64,000 nt of DNA from Methylobacterium mesophilicum SR1.6/6 (GTDB lineage: Bacteria; Pseudomonadota; Alphaproteobacteria; Rhizobiales; Beijerinckiaceae). The notes below the pieces were generated by a model. The model was not told the DNA's origin, searched no databases, and saw only the letters and a list, made by a program, of their open reading frames with translations. The stretch's first letter is position 1, and each line of letters begins with the position of its first letter. Positions 1 through 8,208 of the stretch are shown in pieces. The stretch covers positions 5,847,447 through 5,911,446 of the forward strand of contig NZ_CP043538.1 of NCBI RefSeq assembly GCF_000364445.2, read 5' to 3'. Made by a program: the position numbers and the translations under genes.

Positions 1-785
1 TCCAGCTCGTAAGTAATAAATTGAACTGGTGTTATCGGGGTGTCATTCACGAGTTTCTGGAATGTTCCGGCAATCCGGAGACACCGGCGCTGCCGTTGTT
101 CATGCGCTACGGCGACGACGGGGCGCGGCATCGCGACCGAGTGACCGAACTGCGCGACATTGCGGCGATGGAGAAGGCTCTATCGACCGAAGCAGATCCG
201 TTCCTGATCTCACGCTATACGTTCTATTTGGCAAGATCCTACCGCGATACGGGCCAGCATTTCAAAGCTCTCGACCACTTCTTGCGGCGAGGCGAATTTG
301 GATTCGACGAGGAAGAGGTTTACCTGAGTCTGCTCGAGGCCGTGTGTATCATGGAGAAGCTCGGCGCACCGGCCGAAACCGTTTTGAAGATGTATGATCA
401 GATCATACCAATCTGTCCGGACCGCGCTGAGGCGCGTTACAGTGCGTGTCGTTATCTGAGATCGCAAGGGAAGTTCGCGACGGCACTGTCCTACGCGGAA
501 GCGGGCATCGCTTTAGATGTGCCCGCTGAAGGTGTCAGCATCGATACGTCCGTATATAAATACGGTATGTTGCATGAATTGGCCGATAGCGTATTCCATC
601 TTGGAAAATACCGACTTTGTATATCGGCATGTTTGAAAATCATGAGGCAAGCCGATGTGACACCCGATATCCTTCAGCGAAGCATCACCTTGGCTCGTGA
701 GGCGCTGGCCAAATTGACTGATCCTGCCTGGGGCTGTCAGCCGGTACCTTACACATCGGACTTTATGCCGGATTGGCAAATTTGA
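1..785 (+). CDS. glycosyltransferase/TPR-type protein, C-terminal part (runs off left edge)
   Basis: The frame is open from base 3, so the gene starts outside the window; the TTG at 21 is only an internal codon. The stretch reading N-W-C-Y-R-G-V-I-H-E-F-L-E-C-S aligns with the same region of the truncated paralogue at 1135-1719, where it follows a family 2 glycosyltransferase domain. After that it continues as a helical, TPR-like tail (motifs such as YLARSYRDTGQHFKAL and RYLRSQGKFATALSYAEAG). The protein is therefore probably a GT-A-type glycosyltransferase with C-terminal TPR repeats acting on a surface glycan or glycoprotein; the sugar and acceptor cannot be read from sequence. The frame ends with TGA at 783-785. 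The catalytic half is not visible here. Confidence 0.8.
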   Translation, partial: QLVSNKLNWCYRGVIHEFLECSGNPETPALPLFMRYGDDGARHRDRVTELRDIAAMEKALSTEADPFLISRYTFYLARSYRDTGQHFKALDHFLRRGEFGFDEEEVYLSLLEAVCIMEKLGAPAETVLKMYDQIIPICPDRAEARYSACRYLRSQGKFATALSYAEAGIALDVPAEGVSIDTSVYKYGMLHELADSVFHLGKYRLCISACLKIMRQADVTPDILQRSITLAREALAKLTDPAWGCQPVPYTSDFMPDWQI

Positions 786-1134
786 AGACCGTTGGGCTCG
801 CGTATCCGAATGCGAGGGCAGCAGTTCCAAGATACGTCGGAGCGTGCGGGCTCAATCTGCTTCCGCAGAATTTCTCCAGCAGTTTGATATCCGCTACAAT
901 TGATCAAGATCGTTCTCTCTCTGAACGAGCCGCGTTATCGTTTTGTACTCCACGAGGAATATTGCCACACAATCGGATTTTCTACCAGGAAATAACATGA
1001 TTTTTATTTAACAGATAAAAGAATAAGTAAGCTTTATAAACTAGAACTTCAAATTTACTTCGCAATCAGTCTTGAGATAGACAGTTGCGGCCGCAATGAT
1101 CGCGGCGTTCTCGGTATACCGGGGGATTCATAGC
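786..1134. other. intergenic, no gene seen
   Basis: A 349-base gap between the two glycosyltransferase paralogues. The part from about 990 to 1070 is AT-rich and could hold the promoter of the downstream copy. A GGGGGAT ribosome-binding-like stretch precedes the ATG at 1135. No convincing open frame was found. Confidence 0.5.
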
Positions 1135-1719
1135 ATGAACGCATCTGACCAGACAATATGTTTGTCTATGATCGTCAAAAACGAGGCGCACGTTATTACA
1201 AGATGCTTGGACTCTGTTCGGCCATTTATTGATCATTGGATTATCGTCGACACAGGCTCCACGGATGGAACCCAGGACGTGATCCGCACCGCGATGATCG
1301 ATATGCCCGGCATGCTCGTCGAACGGCCGTGGGTCGACTTCGCGTTCAACCGGAACGAGGCCTTGAGCCTAGCTCGGTCACGGGCCGAGTACTCGCTGAT
1401 CATTGACGCCGACGACGACCTGATCGTTCCCCCAGGATTCGTCATGCCCGAATTGAGCGACATCGCCTATCAGCTGGAAATCGTCGATGATCAAACAAGC
1501 TATTGGCGCAACCATCTTTTGAACAATCGAGTGGATTGGCGTTATCGTGGCGTCGTACATGAGTTTCTGGAGTGTTCCGATAAGCGTGAGGTGGAGGCTC
1601 TATCGCTGAAAATTCGGCGTGGCAAGGACGGAGCACGTCATCTCGATGATGCGACCGCCCAACGCATGATTGCTGTCTTGGAGCAGGCGTTGAAGACCGA
1701 GACGGATCCATTCATGTAA
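1135..1719 (+). pseudogene. family 2 glycosyltransferase, truncated by IS66 insertion
   Basis: The N-terminal half of a GT-A (family 2) glycosyltransferase. Visible landmarks are the nucleotide-binding start S-M-I-V-K-N-E-A near residue 12, D-T-G-S-T-D-G-T near 40, and the DxD-type metal/sugar-nucleotide motif D-A-D-D-D near 95. The ATG at 1135 has a GGGGGAT stretch just upstream and is preferred over the upstream ATG at 1096. From about residue 128 it aligns with the gene at 1-785, but homology stops exactly at D-P-F, where the IS66 left end begins at 1716. The final Met and the TAA stop are supplied by the IS terminal repeat. The TPR-like C-terminal half is lost and is not found beyond the right end of the IS. 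The remaining fragment is probably not functional. Confidence 0.85.
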
Positions 1720-1728
1720 TTACCCACG
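1716..1728 (+). repeat. IS66 left terminal inverted repeat
   Basis: GTAATTACCCACG, an exact complement of the right end. It contributes the stop codon to the interrupted glycosyltransferase. Confidence 0.9.
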
Positions 1729-1840
1729 GGGTAGCTTGGTCGTCGGTTGAACGCCCGCGGCTGCGCTCCTGCCGAGCCAAGCTTGCCTCTTGCGCGGGTC
1801 GTCTCTTGCGCGGGGCGAATTTCGCTGATTCCTTCGTGGG

Positions 1841-3121
1841 ATGGGCCGCAGCGAACTGGAACGGCTGAGCCGCGAGGAGCTGATCGAGCTGGTGCTGCGG
1901 CTGCAGCGGCCAGAGAAGACCTCGCGGACCTCGTCCAAGCCGCCCGCGACCGATCGCAAGGAGCAGCGGGAGCACTCAAAGCCCGGCGGCGCCAAGCCCG
2001 GTCACGAGGGCCATAGCCGCGTCGTCAGCGATGATCCCGACGCAGTCGTCGAGCATCGTCCCGAGGCGTGTGCGTGCTGCGGCGCCAGCCTGCACGCCGC
2101 TCTTCCGGCAGAGATCGTCAGCGTCGCCGAGCAGATCGAGCTGCCCGCGGTGGAGCCGATCGTGACGCAGCACCAGCGTCTCGCGGTCCGTTGCCCGCGC
2201 TGTGGAGAGCGGGTGGTGGCACCGGTGCCGGAGGCGGCGCGCGGCACCGCGTTTGGTCCGCGGCTGCATGCGGTGGCGACGTACCTGAAGACCTTTCAGG
2301 CGCTCTCGTATGAGCGGCTGCAGGCGGCGCTCTCCGACCTGTTCGGCCTCACGCTCAGCCAGGGCGGGCTGATGAACCTGCTCCGCCGCGCGCAGGGCTG
2401 CTTCCATCCTGGTCGCGACGCGGCCATCACGACCCTGCGCAAGGCTGAGGTCGTCGCCTGCGACGAGACCGGCGTGCGCATCGAGGGCTCGAACGCCTAT
2501 CACTGGCTGTTCCACTCGGCGCAAGCCGTGGTGCACACGGCCTCGCCGACGCGCGGTGCTGTCGTGGTGCGCGAGATGATGGACGGGCATCGGCCCGCAG
2601 TGTGGATCTCGGATCGCTACACCGCCCAACAGGGCCATGCGGATGAGCACCAGACCTGCCTGGCTCATCTGGCCCGCGACGTTGCCTACGCCGTCGAGGC
2701 CAGCGACGATCCCGTCCCCTGGCGTCTGCAACTCTGGCTACAGAACGTGTTCGCCCTGGCCGAGCGCGTCACAGACTTGGCTGCCTCGACGCTCTCGGCC
2801 AAGCGCCGGAGCCTTGATCGGCAGCTCGGCGCCATCCTGGCCACGCCGAGCCGCTGTGACCTGACCCGCGACCTGCAGGCCAAGATCAGCCGCGCGCGCG
2901 ATCAGCTCCTGGTCTTCCTCGCCTATCCCGGAAAGGTCGAGCCGACCAACAACGGCTCCGAGCGGCTGCTTCGTCCGGCCGTCGTGCAGCGGAAGGTGAC
3001 CAACGGCTACCGCGCCATGTGGGCGGCCGAGGGCGAGGCCGCCATCCGCACCGTCGTCGACACCGCGCGCCTCACAGGCAGCAGTTCCTTCGACGCCATC
3101 CTCAAAACCATCGGCGCTTGA
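1841..3121 (+). CDS. tnpC: IS66 family transposase
   Basis: A 426-residue DDE transposase of the IS66 TnpC class, which cuts and joins the ends of the surrounding element. An N-terminal basic/helical segment (residues 1-60) is followed by a zinc-finger-like C-x-x-C pair (C-A-C-C-G near 75) and a second pair C-P-R-C-G near 118. The catalytic core shows D in V-V-A-C-D-E-T-G-V (near 208), D in W-I-S-D-R-Y, and E in T-N-N-G-S-E-R (near 370), the family signature. The reading frame is intact, so the protein may be active. No accessory genes sit upstream, which fits the single-gene subgroup. The ATG at 1841 has no strong ribosome-binding site. Confidence 0.93.
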   Translation: MGRSELERLSREELIELVLRLQRPEKTSRTSSKPPATDRKEQREHSKPGGAKPGHEGHSRVVSDDPDAVVEHRPEACACCGASLHAALPAEIVSVAEQIELPAVEPIVTQHQRLAVRCPRCGERVVAPVPEAARGTAFGPRLHAVATYLKTFQALSYERLQAALSDLFGLTLSQGGLMNLLRRAQGCFHPGRDAAITTLRKAEVVACDETGVRIEGSNAYHWLFHSAQAVVHTASPTRGAVVVREMMDGHRPAVWISDRYTAQQGHADEHQTCLAHLARDVAYAVEASDDPVPWRLQLWLQNVFALAERVTDLAASTLSAKRRSLDRQLGAILATPSRCDLTRDLQAKISRARDQLLVFLAYPGKVEPTNNGSERLLRPAVVQRKVTNGYRAMWAAEGEAAIRTVVDTARLTGSSSFDAILKTIGA

Positions 3122-3130
3122 ACCCTGCCA

Positions 3131-3449
3131 TCAAACGCGTGGGTAATTACGGTTGCGCTCATCCGCCGTCATCGGCACCGAGTCCGGGATCCCAGGGATA
3201 GAGCCGCGGCCGCCCCCCTGCCCAGGCAGCCGAGGAGTACCGCCCGAGCCGGGCTTGTAGCCGAGGCCAGGGATCGTCCCGTCCGGAAGCATCGGGACGG
3301 TGTCGCCGCCCGTGTAGCCCGGCACGCGCTGCATCAAGTATTTCCGGAACGACGCGCGGGCGGCGTTGCGCTGAGCCTCAGGGATGGGGGCCGACGACCG
3401 TAGCAAGGTTGCGTTCGTCGCGAAGGTTGAAACGGGAGATCGTGTTCAT
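3131..3449 (-). pseudogene. small Pro/Gly-rich protein gene, frameshifted and cut by IS66
   Basis: A minus-strand frame rich in Gly and Pro (segments such as P-G-Y-T-G-G-D-T-V-P-M-L-P-D-G-T and G-S-G-G-T-P-R-L-P-G-Q). A well-placed start lies at 3449, with GAGGGAGATCGGC in front of ATG, but that frame (M-N-T-I-S-R-F-N-L-R-D-E-R-N-L) shifts near 3385-3405 into the longer frame. The C-terminus (N-Y-P-R-V) is encoded by the IS66 right end, so the original 3' end has been lost. Unknown function; probably part of the accessory element that follows. It lies 12 bases after the ribbon-helix-helix remnant and may have shared a transcript with it. Confidence 0.4.
3138..3150 (-). repeat. IS66 right terminal inverted repeat
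   Basis: CGTGGGTAATTAC on the plus strand, pairing with the left end over 13 of 13 bases. It supplies the last codons of the truncated minus-strand frame at 3131-3449. Confidence 0.9.
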
Positions 3450-3460
3450 GCCGATCTCCC

Positions 3461-3678
3461 TCAAGCCGCACGAGCGAGGGCGGCCGCCGGGCCGGCAGGA
3501 CAGGGGCCGTCGTCTGGGCTGAGACGAGCACCATGGCGGGCGAGATGCGCACGCAGGCTCTGGCGCGTGAACTCACTCATGGTCTGGCCGCGCTGGCGAG
3601 CAGCGGCCTCGACGGCTCGGGCGAGGTCGGTCTCGACCTTCAGCCGAAGCAAAGCATCTCTTCGAAGAGGTTGGTCAT
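3461..3678 (-). pseudogene. ribbon-helix-helix (CopG-like) small protein, apparently frameshifted
   Basis: The frame reads L-R-L-K-V-E-T-D-L-A-R-A-V-E-A-A-A-R-Q-R followed by G-Q-T-M-S-E-F-T-R-Q-S-L-R, the pattern of a ribbon-helix-helix DNA-binding domain. The natural ATG (minus strand, 3678, reading M-T-N-L-F-E-E-M-L) is out of frame with this domain. The two join if one copy of a tandem AAGCA pair at 3647-3656 is removed, pointing to a 5-bp duplication. A TTG start at 3652 in the domain frame is an alternative. Such proteins usually repress their own operon or act as antitoxins; no toxin partner is seen. Confidence 0.45.
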
Positions 3679-3884
3679 GATGTCGCTACGCCTCGCTTGC
3701 TGCGTAGGCAGAACTTTGTCTCGCCGAGGCTAGATCGACAAGCGCTGCGCGACGGCTATTAAGGATCCTGCAAGTGACCGCCGTTGCCAACAGTTGTGCA
3801 CTGTTGTCCTATGTTATATTGGCTCCCAGCATTTTATGCCAATATGCCGCAGCTTGATTGTCGAGTTTTGCGTAGGGGACAACC

Positions 3885-4190
3885 ATGATTGAGCAGACGC
3901 CGCGAGCAGCGAGAGAATTTCACGTCGGTCCGCGCGGTGACCGCTATGCTTTGACCCGGGATCTGAAAACCGGTCAGCCCTACGTGCTGCAGCGGCCCTG
4001 CGAGAGTGATCCGGAGGTTCAGCTCGACCTCGGATCGTTCCTCGTGCTGTTCCAAGGCCAAGAACGGGACGACCTGCTGCAGCTGATCGGGTCGCTGCTG
4101 CCAGACGATGAGCAGGCGGGGCAGGATGGCACCAATGTCGTCCGGTCGCCGGGGTTCATGTCGCGCTGGATGCCGGGGCGGCAGGGCTGA
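3885..4190 (+). CDS. hypothetical protein, 101 aa
   Basis: A soluble, acidic small protein starting at ATG 3885 with an AGGGGA ribosome-binding site five bases upstream. A C-terminal helical patch (L-V-L-F-Q-G-Q-E-R-D-D-L-L-Q-L-I) follows an N-terminal beta-like region (F-H-V-G-P-R-G-D-R-Y-A-L). No signal peptide or membrane segment. I do not recognise the family. It converges with the minus-strand membrane protein at 4195-4383, four bases away. Its position between the IS and the decayed replication gene suggests it belongs to the integrative element. Confidence 0.6.
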   Translation: MIEQTPRAAREFHVGPRGDRYALTRDLKTGQPYVLQRPCESDPEVQLDLGSFLVLFQGQERDDLLQLIGSLLPDDEQAGQDGTNVVRSPGFMSRWMPGRQG

Positions 4191-4194
4191 ACGC

Positions 4195-4383
4195 TTATCT
4201 TCCGAACAATGCCACGGCCACCCCAACGAGCGTTCCGCCCGCGATTGGTGCGAACAGCGCCAAGATCGATACGAGGATGATGAGGATCACGGCGGCGTCC
4301 TCGCCCCGCTTCGAGTCTCGCGACGGTCGCCGCGACGGCTCCCACGGCGGCGGAACGGATCGCTGATCGGGTGGGACGAACAT
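4195..4383 (-). CDS. small membrane protein, about 62 aa
   Basis: A short protein with a Pro/Arg-rich N-terminus and one long hydrophobic segment near the C-terminus (A-V-I-L-I-I-L-V-S-I-L-A-L-F-A-P-I, then G-G-T-L-V-G-V-A-V-A-L), which could form one or two membrane spans. I place the start at the internal ATG at 4383; a longer frame begins at 4461. Function unknown. Codon use resembles the neighbours. Confidence 0.5.
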   Translation of the reverse strand: MFVPPDQRSVPPPWEPSRRPSRDSKRGEDAAVILIILVSILALFAPIAGGTLVGVAVALFGR

Positions 4384-4517
4384 CGGCACCCATCGGTGTG
4401 CGAGCCATGAACTTCGAGAGAGGCTAGGCGCGAACAGGTGACGCGTCACCGCGACGATCACCCGCTGCCCGATTGCCTCCTGCCGCGTTGTCTCTCCCGA
4501 ACCGCAGGAGGAGCCAC

Positions 4518-4763
4518 ATGGCCTACGTGACGATCGAGAAGGACGGCGAGCCCTGGATGTTCTGCCACTCGACCCATGAGGGCGAAGTGGAGAAGCAGAT
4601 CCGAGCCGCGAGCCTGGAAGCGCCTACCGCGACCTTCACATCGCGGCCTTCGACGCCGGTTGAAAGTCAGCACTGCGCGGATGCGATGGATGCGCAGAGC
4701 GGGGTGGTCGAAGATCCGTTCAAGTTCTTCGCCGTGCCGGTTGTCGAGGATCCAGCCACCTGA
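4518..4763 (+). CDS. hypothetical protein, 81 aa
   Basis: The ATG at 4518 is preceded by AGGAGGA with six-base spacing, a near-perfect ribosome-binding site, and is chosen over the upstream start at 4473. The N-terminus reads M-A-Y-V-T-I-E-K-D-G-E-P-W-M-F and the tail is acidic (V-V-E-D-P-F-K-F-F). No membrane segment. Family not recognised. The strong translation signal supports a real gene. Confidence 0.6.
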   Translation: MAYVTIEKDGEPWMFCHSTHEGEVEKQIRAASLEAPTATFTSRPSTPVESQHCADAMDAQSGVVEDPFKFFAVPVVEDPAT

Positions 4764-4887
4764 CCGGTCTGTCGTGCGGGCATGTCGGTTCAGGATAAGC
4801 CTTTTGCCCTCTCCCTAATTTGGAGGAAGAAACCCACAGCCCTTAGCAATAGAAGACGCTCAGGTGTCCCGGCAGAGGCGCTTTCCG

Positions 4888-5130
4888 ATGAGGCTCGATC
4901 TTGATCTCCCCAGTGTCTGGATCGTTGACCCAGAGAATGTGGCACAGCGCATCGGCGTGAGTGCGACGACGCTGAAGCGCTCTGTGATTGAGGGAAACGC
5001 CAGGGTTCTGATCGTCCCCGGAAGCTGGGTGGATGCGGGCAGCGCGCGCGTCACAGTTCATCACTACGATGGCGGGTGGCAGGGCACGTTCGATCAGAGC
5101 GGGCAGCTCGTGACCGAGCACGTTTGGTAG
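4888..5130 (+). CDS. hypothetical protein, about 80 aa
   Basis: A small soluble protein. V-W-I-V-D-P-E-N-V-A-Q-R-I-G-V-S looks like a short helix-turn segment, and a beta-rich C-terminus follows (R-V-T-V-H-H-Y-D-G-G-W, then F-D-Q-S-G-Q-L-V). This layout loosely recalls the DUF6522 type of small proteins, but I am not sure. Start choice is uncertain: GTG at 4864 or ATG at 4888. Its neighbour at 5140 is convergent. Confidence 0.5.
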   Translation: MRLDLDLPSVWIVDPENVAQRIGVSATTLKRSVIEGNARVLIVPGSWVDAGSARVTVHHYDGGWQGTFDQSGQLVTEHVW

Positions 5131-5139
5131 AAGACGGTC

Positions 5140-5361
5140 TCAGAGGTGATCAGCGCGCAACTCTCCCAAGGCTCGTCTGAAGTCCCGCACGCAACGCTCT
5201 GTGCGAGTCTCCGCAGCCTCTTCGCTATCGAACGCCTCCCCTCCACGAACCGATTGCTCTGGGCCTAAGCAGACGGCTAGCCGCGGCAGTCCGGCCCTCG
5301 GCGGTTCGTAGATCACGAACGAAAACTGCGCCACACGTGCCGCGACGAACTCTCTCGTCAT
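5140..5361 (-). CDS. hypothetical protein, 73 aa
   Basis: The start at 5361 is preceded on the minus strand by GAGGGGGAGCC, a good ribosome-binding site. The N-terminus (M-T-R-E-F-V-A-A-R-V-A-Q-F-S-F-V-I-Y-E-P) is moderately hydrophobic but not a clear signal peptide; the C-terminal half is charged and helical. Family not recognised. It sits upstream of a GGGGACA repeat cluster. Confidence 0.5.
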   Translation of the reverse strand: MTREFVAARVAQFSFVIYEPPRAGLPRLAVCLGPEQSVRGGEAFDSEEAAETRTERCVRDFRRALGELRADHL

Positions 5362-5516
5362 GGCTCCCCCTCAAACAGCCGGCGGCAAACTATGCCTGCC
5401 AGAATGAGGTGACACTCGGTTTACAACATAGGTTGGAACGCAGCCATGCGGTGCCGGTGACGCCGACGCGACCACATAGGCGTCATCGCATCACCTTGGC
5501 TGAGATGGTGGAGGGA

Positions 5517-5567
5517 CACGGGGGACAAAGGGGACAATGTCCCCCCACGTCCCCGGTGTCCCCCGTG
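5517..5567. repeat. nested GGGGACA inverted repeats
   Basis: An outer perfect 11-bp inverted repeat, CACGGGGGACA at 5517-5527 and TGTCCCCCGTG at 5557-5567, encloses a 15-base palindrome GGGGACAATGTCCCC (5530-5544). Another GGGAC lies at 5513-5517 and TCCCC at 5550-5554. The cluster abuts the 3' end of the decayed primase-helicase gene (stop at 5576). It could be an iteron-like replication or regulatory site of the element, or a terminator structure; no T-tract follows. Confidence 0.6.
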
Positions 5568-5575
5568 GCAAGCTC

Positions 5576-7415
5576 TCAGTCATGTCCGCCCTCCACAACT
5601 AGCCAGACGTGGGGCGCCGCTTCGATGTCGCGCGTCGCGATGAGGCCATTCTCGACGCCCTGCAGCAGGGCGCGTTTGAAAGCCTTCTTCTTGGCCTCCG
5701 CACGCTGAGTGTCGGTCTCCCCATCGGCCGGATAGGCGGCGTAGAATTCCTGCCGCACGTCATCCTGCCGAGCCGCCATGACCTCAGGTCCGGCGCCGCC
5801 GAACGGCCTGACACGCTTCCCGGAACCCGCCAATGCGTTGTTGATGGCGTCGCGTAGCGTCTTCAGCGACTTGGTCCAGGGATCTTTGCCCGTCACCGCG
5901 GTCACCATGGGCTTGCGGTCGGTCTGCCAGGTTACGACGCAGGTCGTGACAGGATCGCCGAACCGATCCTCGCCGATCTCGATGACGTCCAGGCTGTAGG
6001 GCGTCTCCACGCCCGTCCTGGCCCCGCGCACCTTCCGCACGGCCATCCGCATGTTGCTGATGTTCCCGGCTTCGTCCCGGGTCGCCAGGGCGGCCAGCAC
6101 CGTATCCGCCGCCGCCTCTTTCGCGCTTGATCCGCGCGTCCCTGTCTCGACCGCCTTCCCAAAGTGGTCGACACCGAGCACGAAGGCGCCGGTGTGGTGG
6201 CTCAACCGCGCCAGCGCACCCATGACCTTCTGCGTCTCTGCAGCGCTATTCTCGTCGTCGAACCCGGCCCCAGCCGCCACCGTGTCGACGATGATGAGCG
6301 CCAACGGCAGGTCGTAGCGCTCGCGCAGTTCGCGCCCGCCCCATCGGCCGTCAGGACAAGCGTGTCGGCGGCATCGCGGTCGACGAGGCGCGGGCACTCC
6401 TCGATCCATGCGAACGGCATGTCATTAGGATCGACGGGGCGCTCGCCGGCGGCTGCCTGCATTATGGCCGTACCGGCCGCCTTCCCCTCGACGAGGCCCT
6501 TGAGCCGGATCGGGATCTCGAAGGCTCCTTCGTGCGCGATGAAAAGAACGCCGCCGCGGCGCATCACCTTGCGCCCTGCGAATGGCTCGCCGGTCATAAC
6601 GCAGCCTGACAGGTCCAGAGCTATGAAGGTCTTCGCCGAGCCCCACGGCCCGGACAGCAGCCCCTTGCCGACCTCGGCGATGAGGTTGTGAACCAACCAT
6701 GGGCGATCCGGGTCCGTGCTGGCGTCACGGTGCCATCGCAGCGCGATCGGCTTCGGCCCCTTCCCCTCCTGGTGCTGGGCGCTTCCATCCTTACCCTGTT
6801 GCTGCGGGCCATCAGACGAAGCGTCCGCGCTGCCACGCCACCCGATGTCCTCCGGCCGGACGCCCAGGCGTTCGCACAGCTACATGGCCGCCGCCGCTAG
6901 GTCCGTGGCCGGTAGGTAGTCTCGGACGATGTCTATGAGCGGACGGGCACCGGCGCGAGCATCGCCCATGTCCCCACATCCGAAATCTTGGATCCCATCC
7001 GGGTGCAGGGACAGATCCTCTTCGTACCCCTCGCCCAAGTCGCGCTGATCGACCCTGTAGGCGCCGGTCCCTGATTGATAGCGGACGCTCGGGAACACGC
7101 TCGTCATCCACGCGTCCAGGTTCGCCAGCGCCCGGTCGTTGACGGTGCGCCAGAAGTCCGAGCCGTCGCGCGGGCCACGCTCGCGCGCGCTCGCTGAGGC
7201 GCGTTCGCTCGTGGATTGCCTGGGCGGCTCCTGCGTTCGCTTCTCCGCCTTCTTTCGCTCTTGCTCTCGGGCGAGGCCGGCAGCCGCCTTCTGAGCCGCC
7301 CGGATCTGGTCCGCCCTTTCCTGCAGGTAGGCAATCAGGCGTGGTGCCTCTCGGATCTCGGTCGGCGTGCCGGGCACATGCCGGCCGGTGACCGTCAGGT
7401 AGCGGCCGCCGGTGT
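5576..7415 (-). pseudogene. phage/plasmid-type primase-helicase (RepA-like AAA_25 ATPase), decayed
   Basis: Minus-strand remnant of a large replication protein. The N-terminal side keeps a primase-associated motif (G-G-R-Y-L-T-V-T-G-R-H-V-P-G-T-P, near 7385). The ATPase domain has a Walker-A-like G-P-W-G-S-A-K-T-F (near 6640), a Walker-B-like L-A-L-I-I-V-D-T-V, then G-V-D-H-F-G-K and a conserved R-G-S-S-A-K-E-A-A-A-D. Three lesions are visible. The 5' end is missing, because homology stops near 7415 where an integrase fragment begins on the other strand. TAG at 6880-6882 replaces the Trp codon expected in A-M-W-L-C-E-R-L-G. A one-base deletion near 6331-6334 shifts G-A-G-x-E-L-R-E-R-Y out of frame. 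It cannot encode a full product. Confidence 0.8.
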
Positions 7416-7971
7416 CCTGTGCGGCCTGCGTCGCGGGGAGATTGTTGCCCTTCGCTGGCGGCACGTCGATCTGGAGTGAGGCCAGCTGACGATCGCCGAG
7501 AGCGCGGAGCAAACGAAGGCCGGCGTCCGATACAAGCCGCCGAAGTCGGGCAAGGGGCGGCTGGTGACGCTGCCCGCGATGCTGGTTGAGAGCCTTCGGC
7601 TGCACCGAGTCGAGCAGGCTCAAGATCTGCCTAGGCTCGGCGTCTGGCAAGGGGAGGGGACGTTCGTCTACACGCGCGAGGACGGCGAGCCGATCCAGCC
7701 TCGGACGCTGACCCAGGCCTGGCGCAAAATCGCGGCATCGGGAGACCTGCCGAAGATCCGGCTGCACGATCTCAGGCATGCCCATGCCACCCACATGCTG
7801 GCCAAGGGCGTGCACCCGAAGGTCGCCTCTAAAAGGTTCGGCCACTCCCGGGTGTCCATAACCCTGGACCTCTACAGCCACGTGTTGCCGGGGATGCAGG
7901 AAGTGGTCGTGGCTCGCGTTGACGAGGCCCTATCGCAGGCGCTAGAGAAGCGTCCGCGGAGTGTTGGGTAG
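7414..7971 (+). pseudogene. tyrosine recombinase (integrase), C-terminal catalytic part with in-frame stop
   Basis: The catalytic domain of a phage-type integrase. It shows the first arginine motif G-L-R-R-G-E-I-V-A-L-R-W (about 7423-7458), H-D-L-R-H-A-H-A-T-H-M-L (about 7764), F-G-H-S-R-V-S-I-T and the nucleophile region L-D-L-Y-S-H-V-L-P-G-M (about 7870). The frame is continuous except for TGA at 7477-7479, probably a mutated Trp codon in V-D-L-E-W-G-Q-L-T. The N-terminal SAM-like DNA-binding domain is missing: upstream of about 7414 the sequence instead encodes the primase remnant on the other strand. The gene ends 70 bases before tRNA-Ser(CGA), the usual arrangement for an element integrated at a tRNA. 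Inactive. Confidence 0.85.
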
Positions 7972-8041
7972 CAATCCGGTAGCAAGCAGGGTTTACAACC
8001 GACCTGCAAAAGCACCGATTTTGCAATGATCCTAGTGCTTT

Positions 8042-8131
8042 GGAGAGGTGGCAGAGCGGTTGAATGCACCGCACTCGAAATGCGGCATGCCTGCAAGGGC
8101 ATCGGGGGTTCGAATCCCCCCCTCTCCGCCA
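8042..8131 (+). tRNA. tRNA-Ser (CGA)
   Basis: The acceptor stem GGAGAGG (8042-8048) pairs with CCTCTCC (8121-8127), followed by G and encoded CCA (8128-8131). The anticodon stem CCGCA/TGCGG encloses the loop C-T-CGA-A-A, giving anticodon CGA, which reads UCG. A long variable arm (about TGCCTGCAAGGGCA) and T-loop GGTTCGAATCC fit a class II serine tRNA. It is flanked by integrase remnants on both sides, so it was probably an integration target. Confidence 0.95.
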
Positions 8132-8208
8132 GACCTTCCCTAAGCCTTTGATCCGGAATAAAGCTTAAGCATCTCTGGTGCTTATGGCCGTCGCGGTGGT
8201 GCACAAAG

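Larger units (their letters stand above)
1716..3150 (+). mobile_element. IS66-family insertion sequence (single-gene type)
   Basis: A 1435-bp element bounded by perfect 13-bp inverted repeats, GTAATTACCCACG at 1716-1728 and its complement at 3138-3150. IS66-family ends characteristically begin GTAA. It contains one transposase gene (1841-3121) and lacks the accessory small genes of classical IS66 elements, as in the ISBst12-like subgroup. The expected 8-bp target duplication is absent: the left flank reads CCATTCAT (1708-1715) and the right flank GGTTGCGC (3151-3158). Confidence 0.9.
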
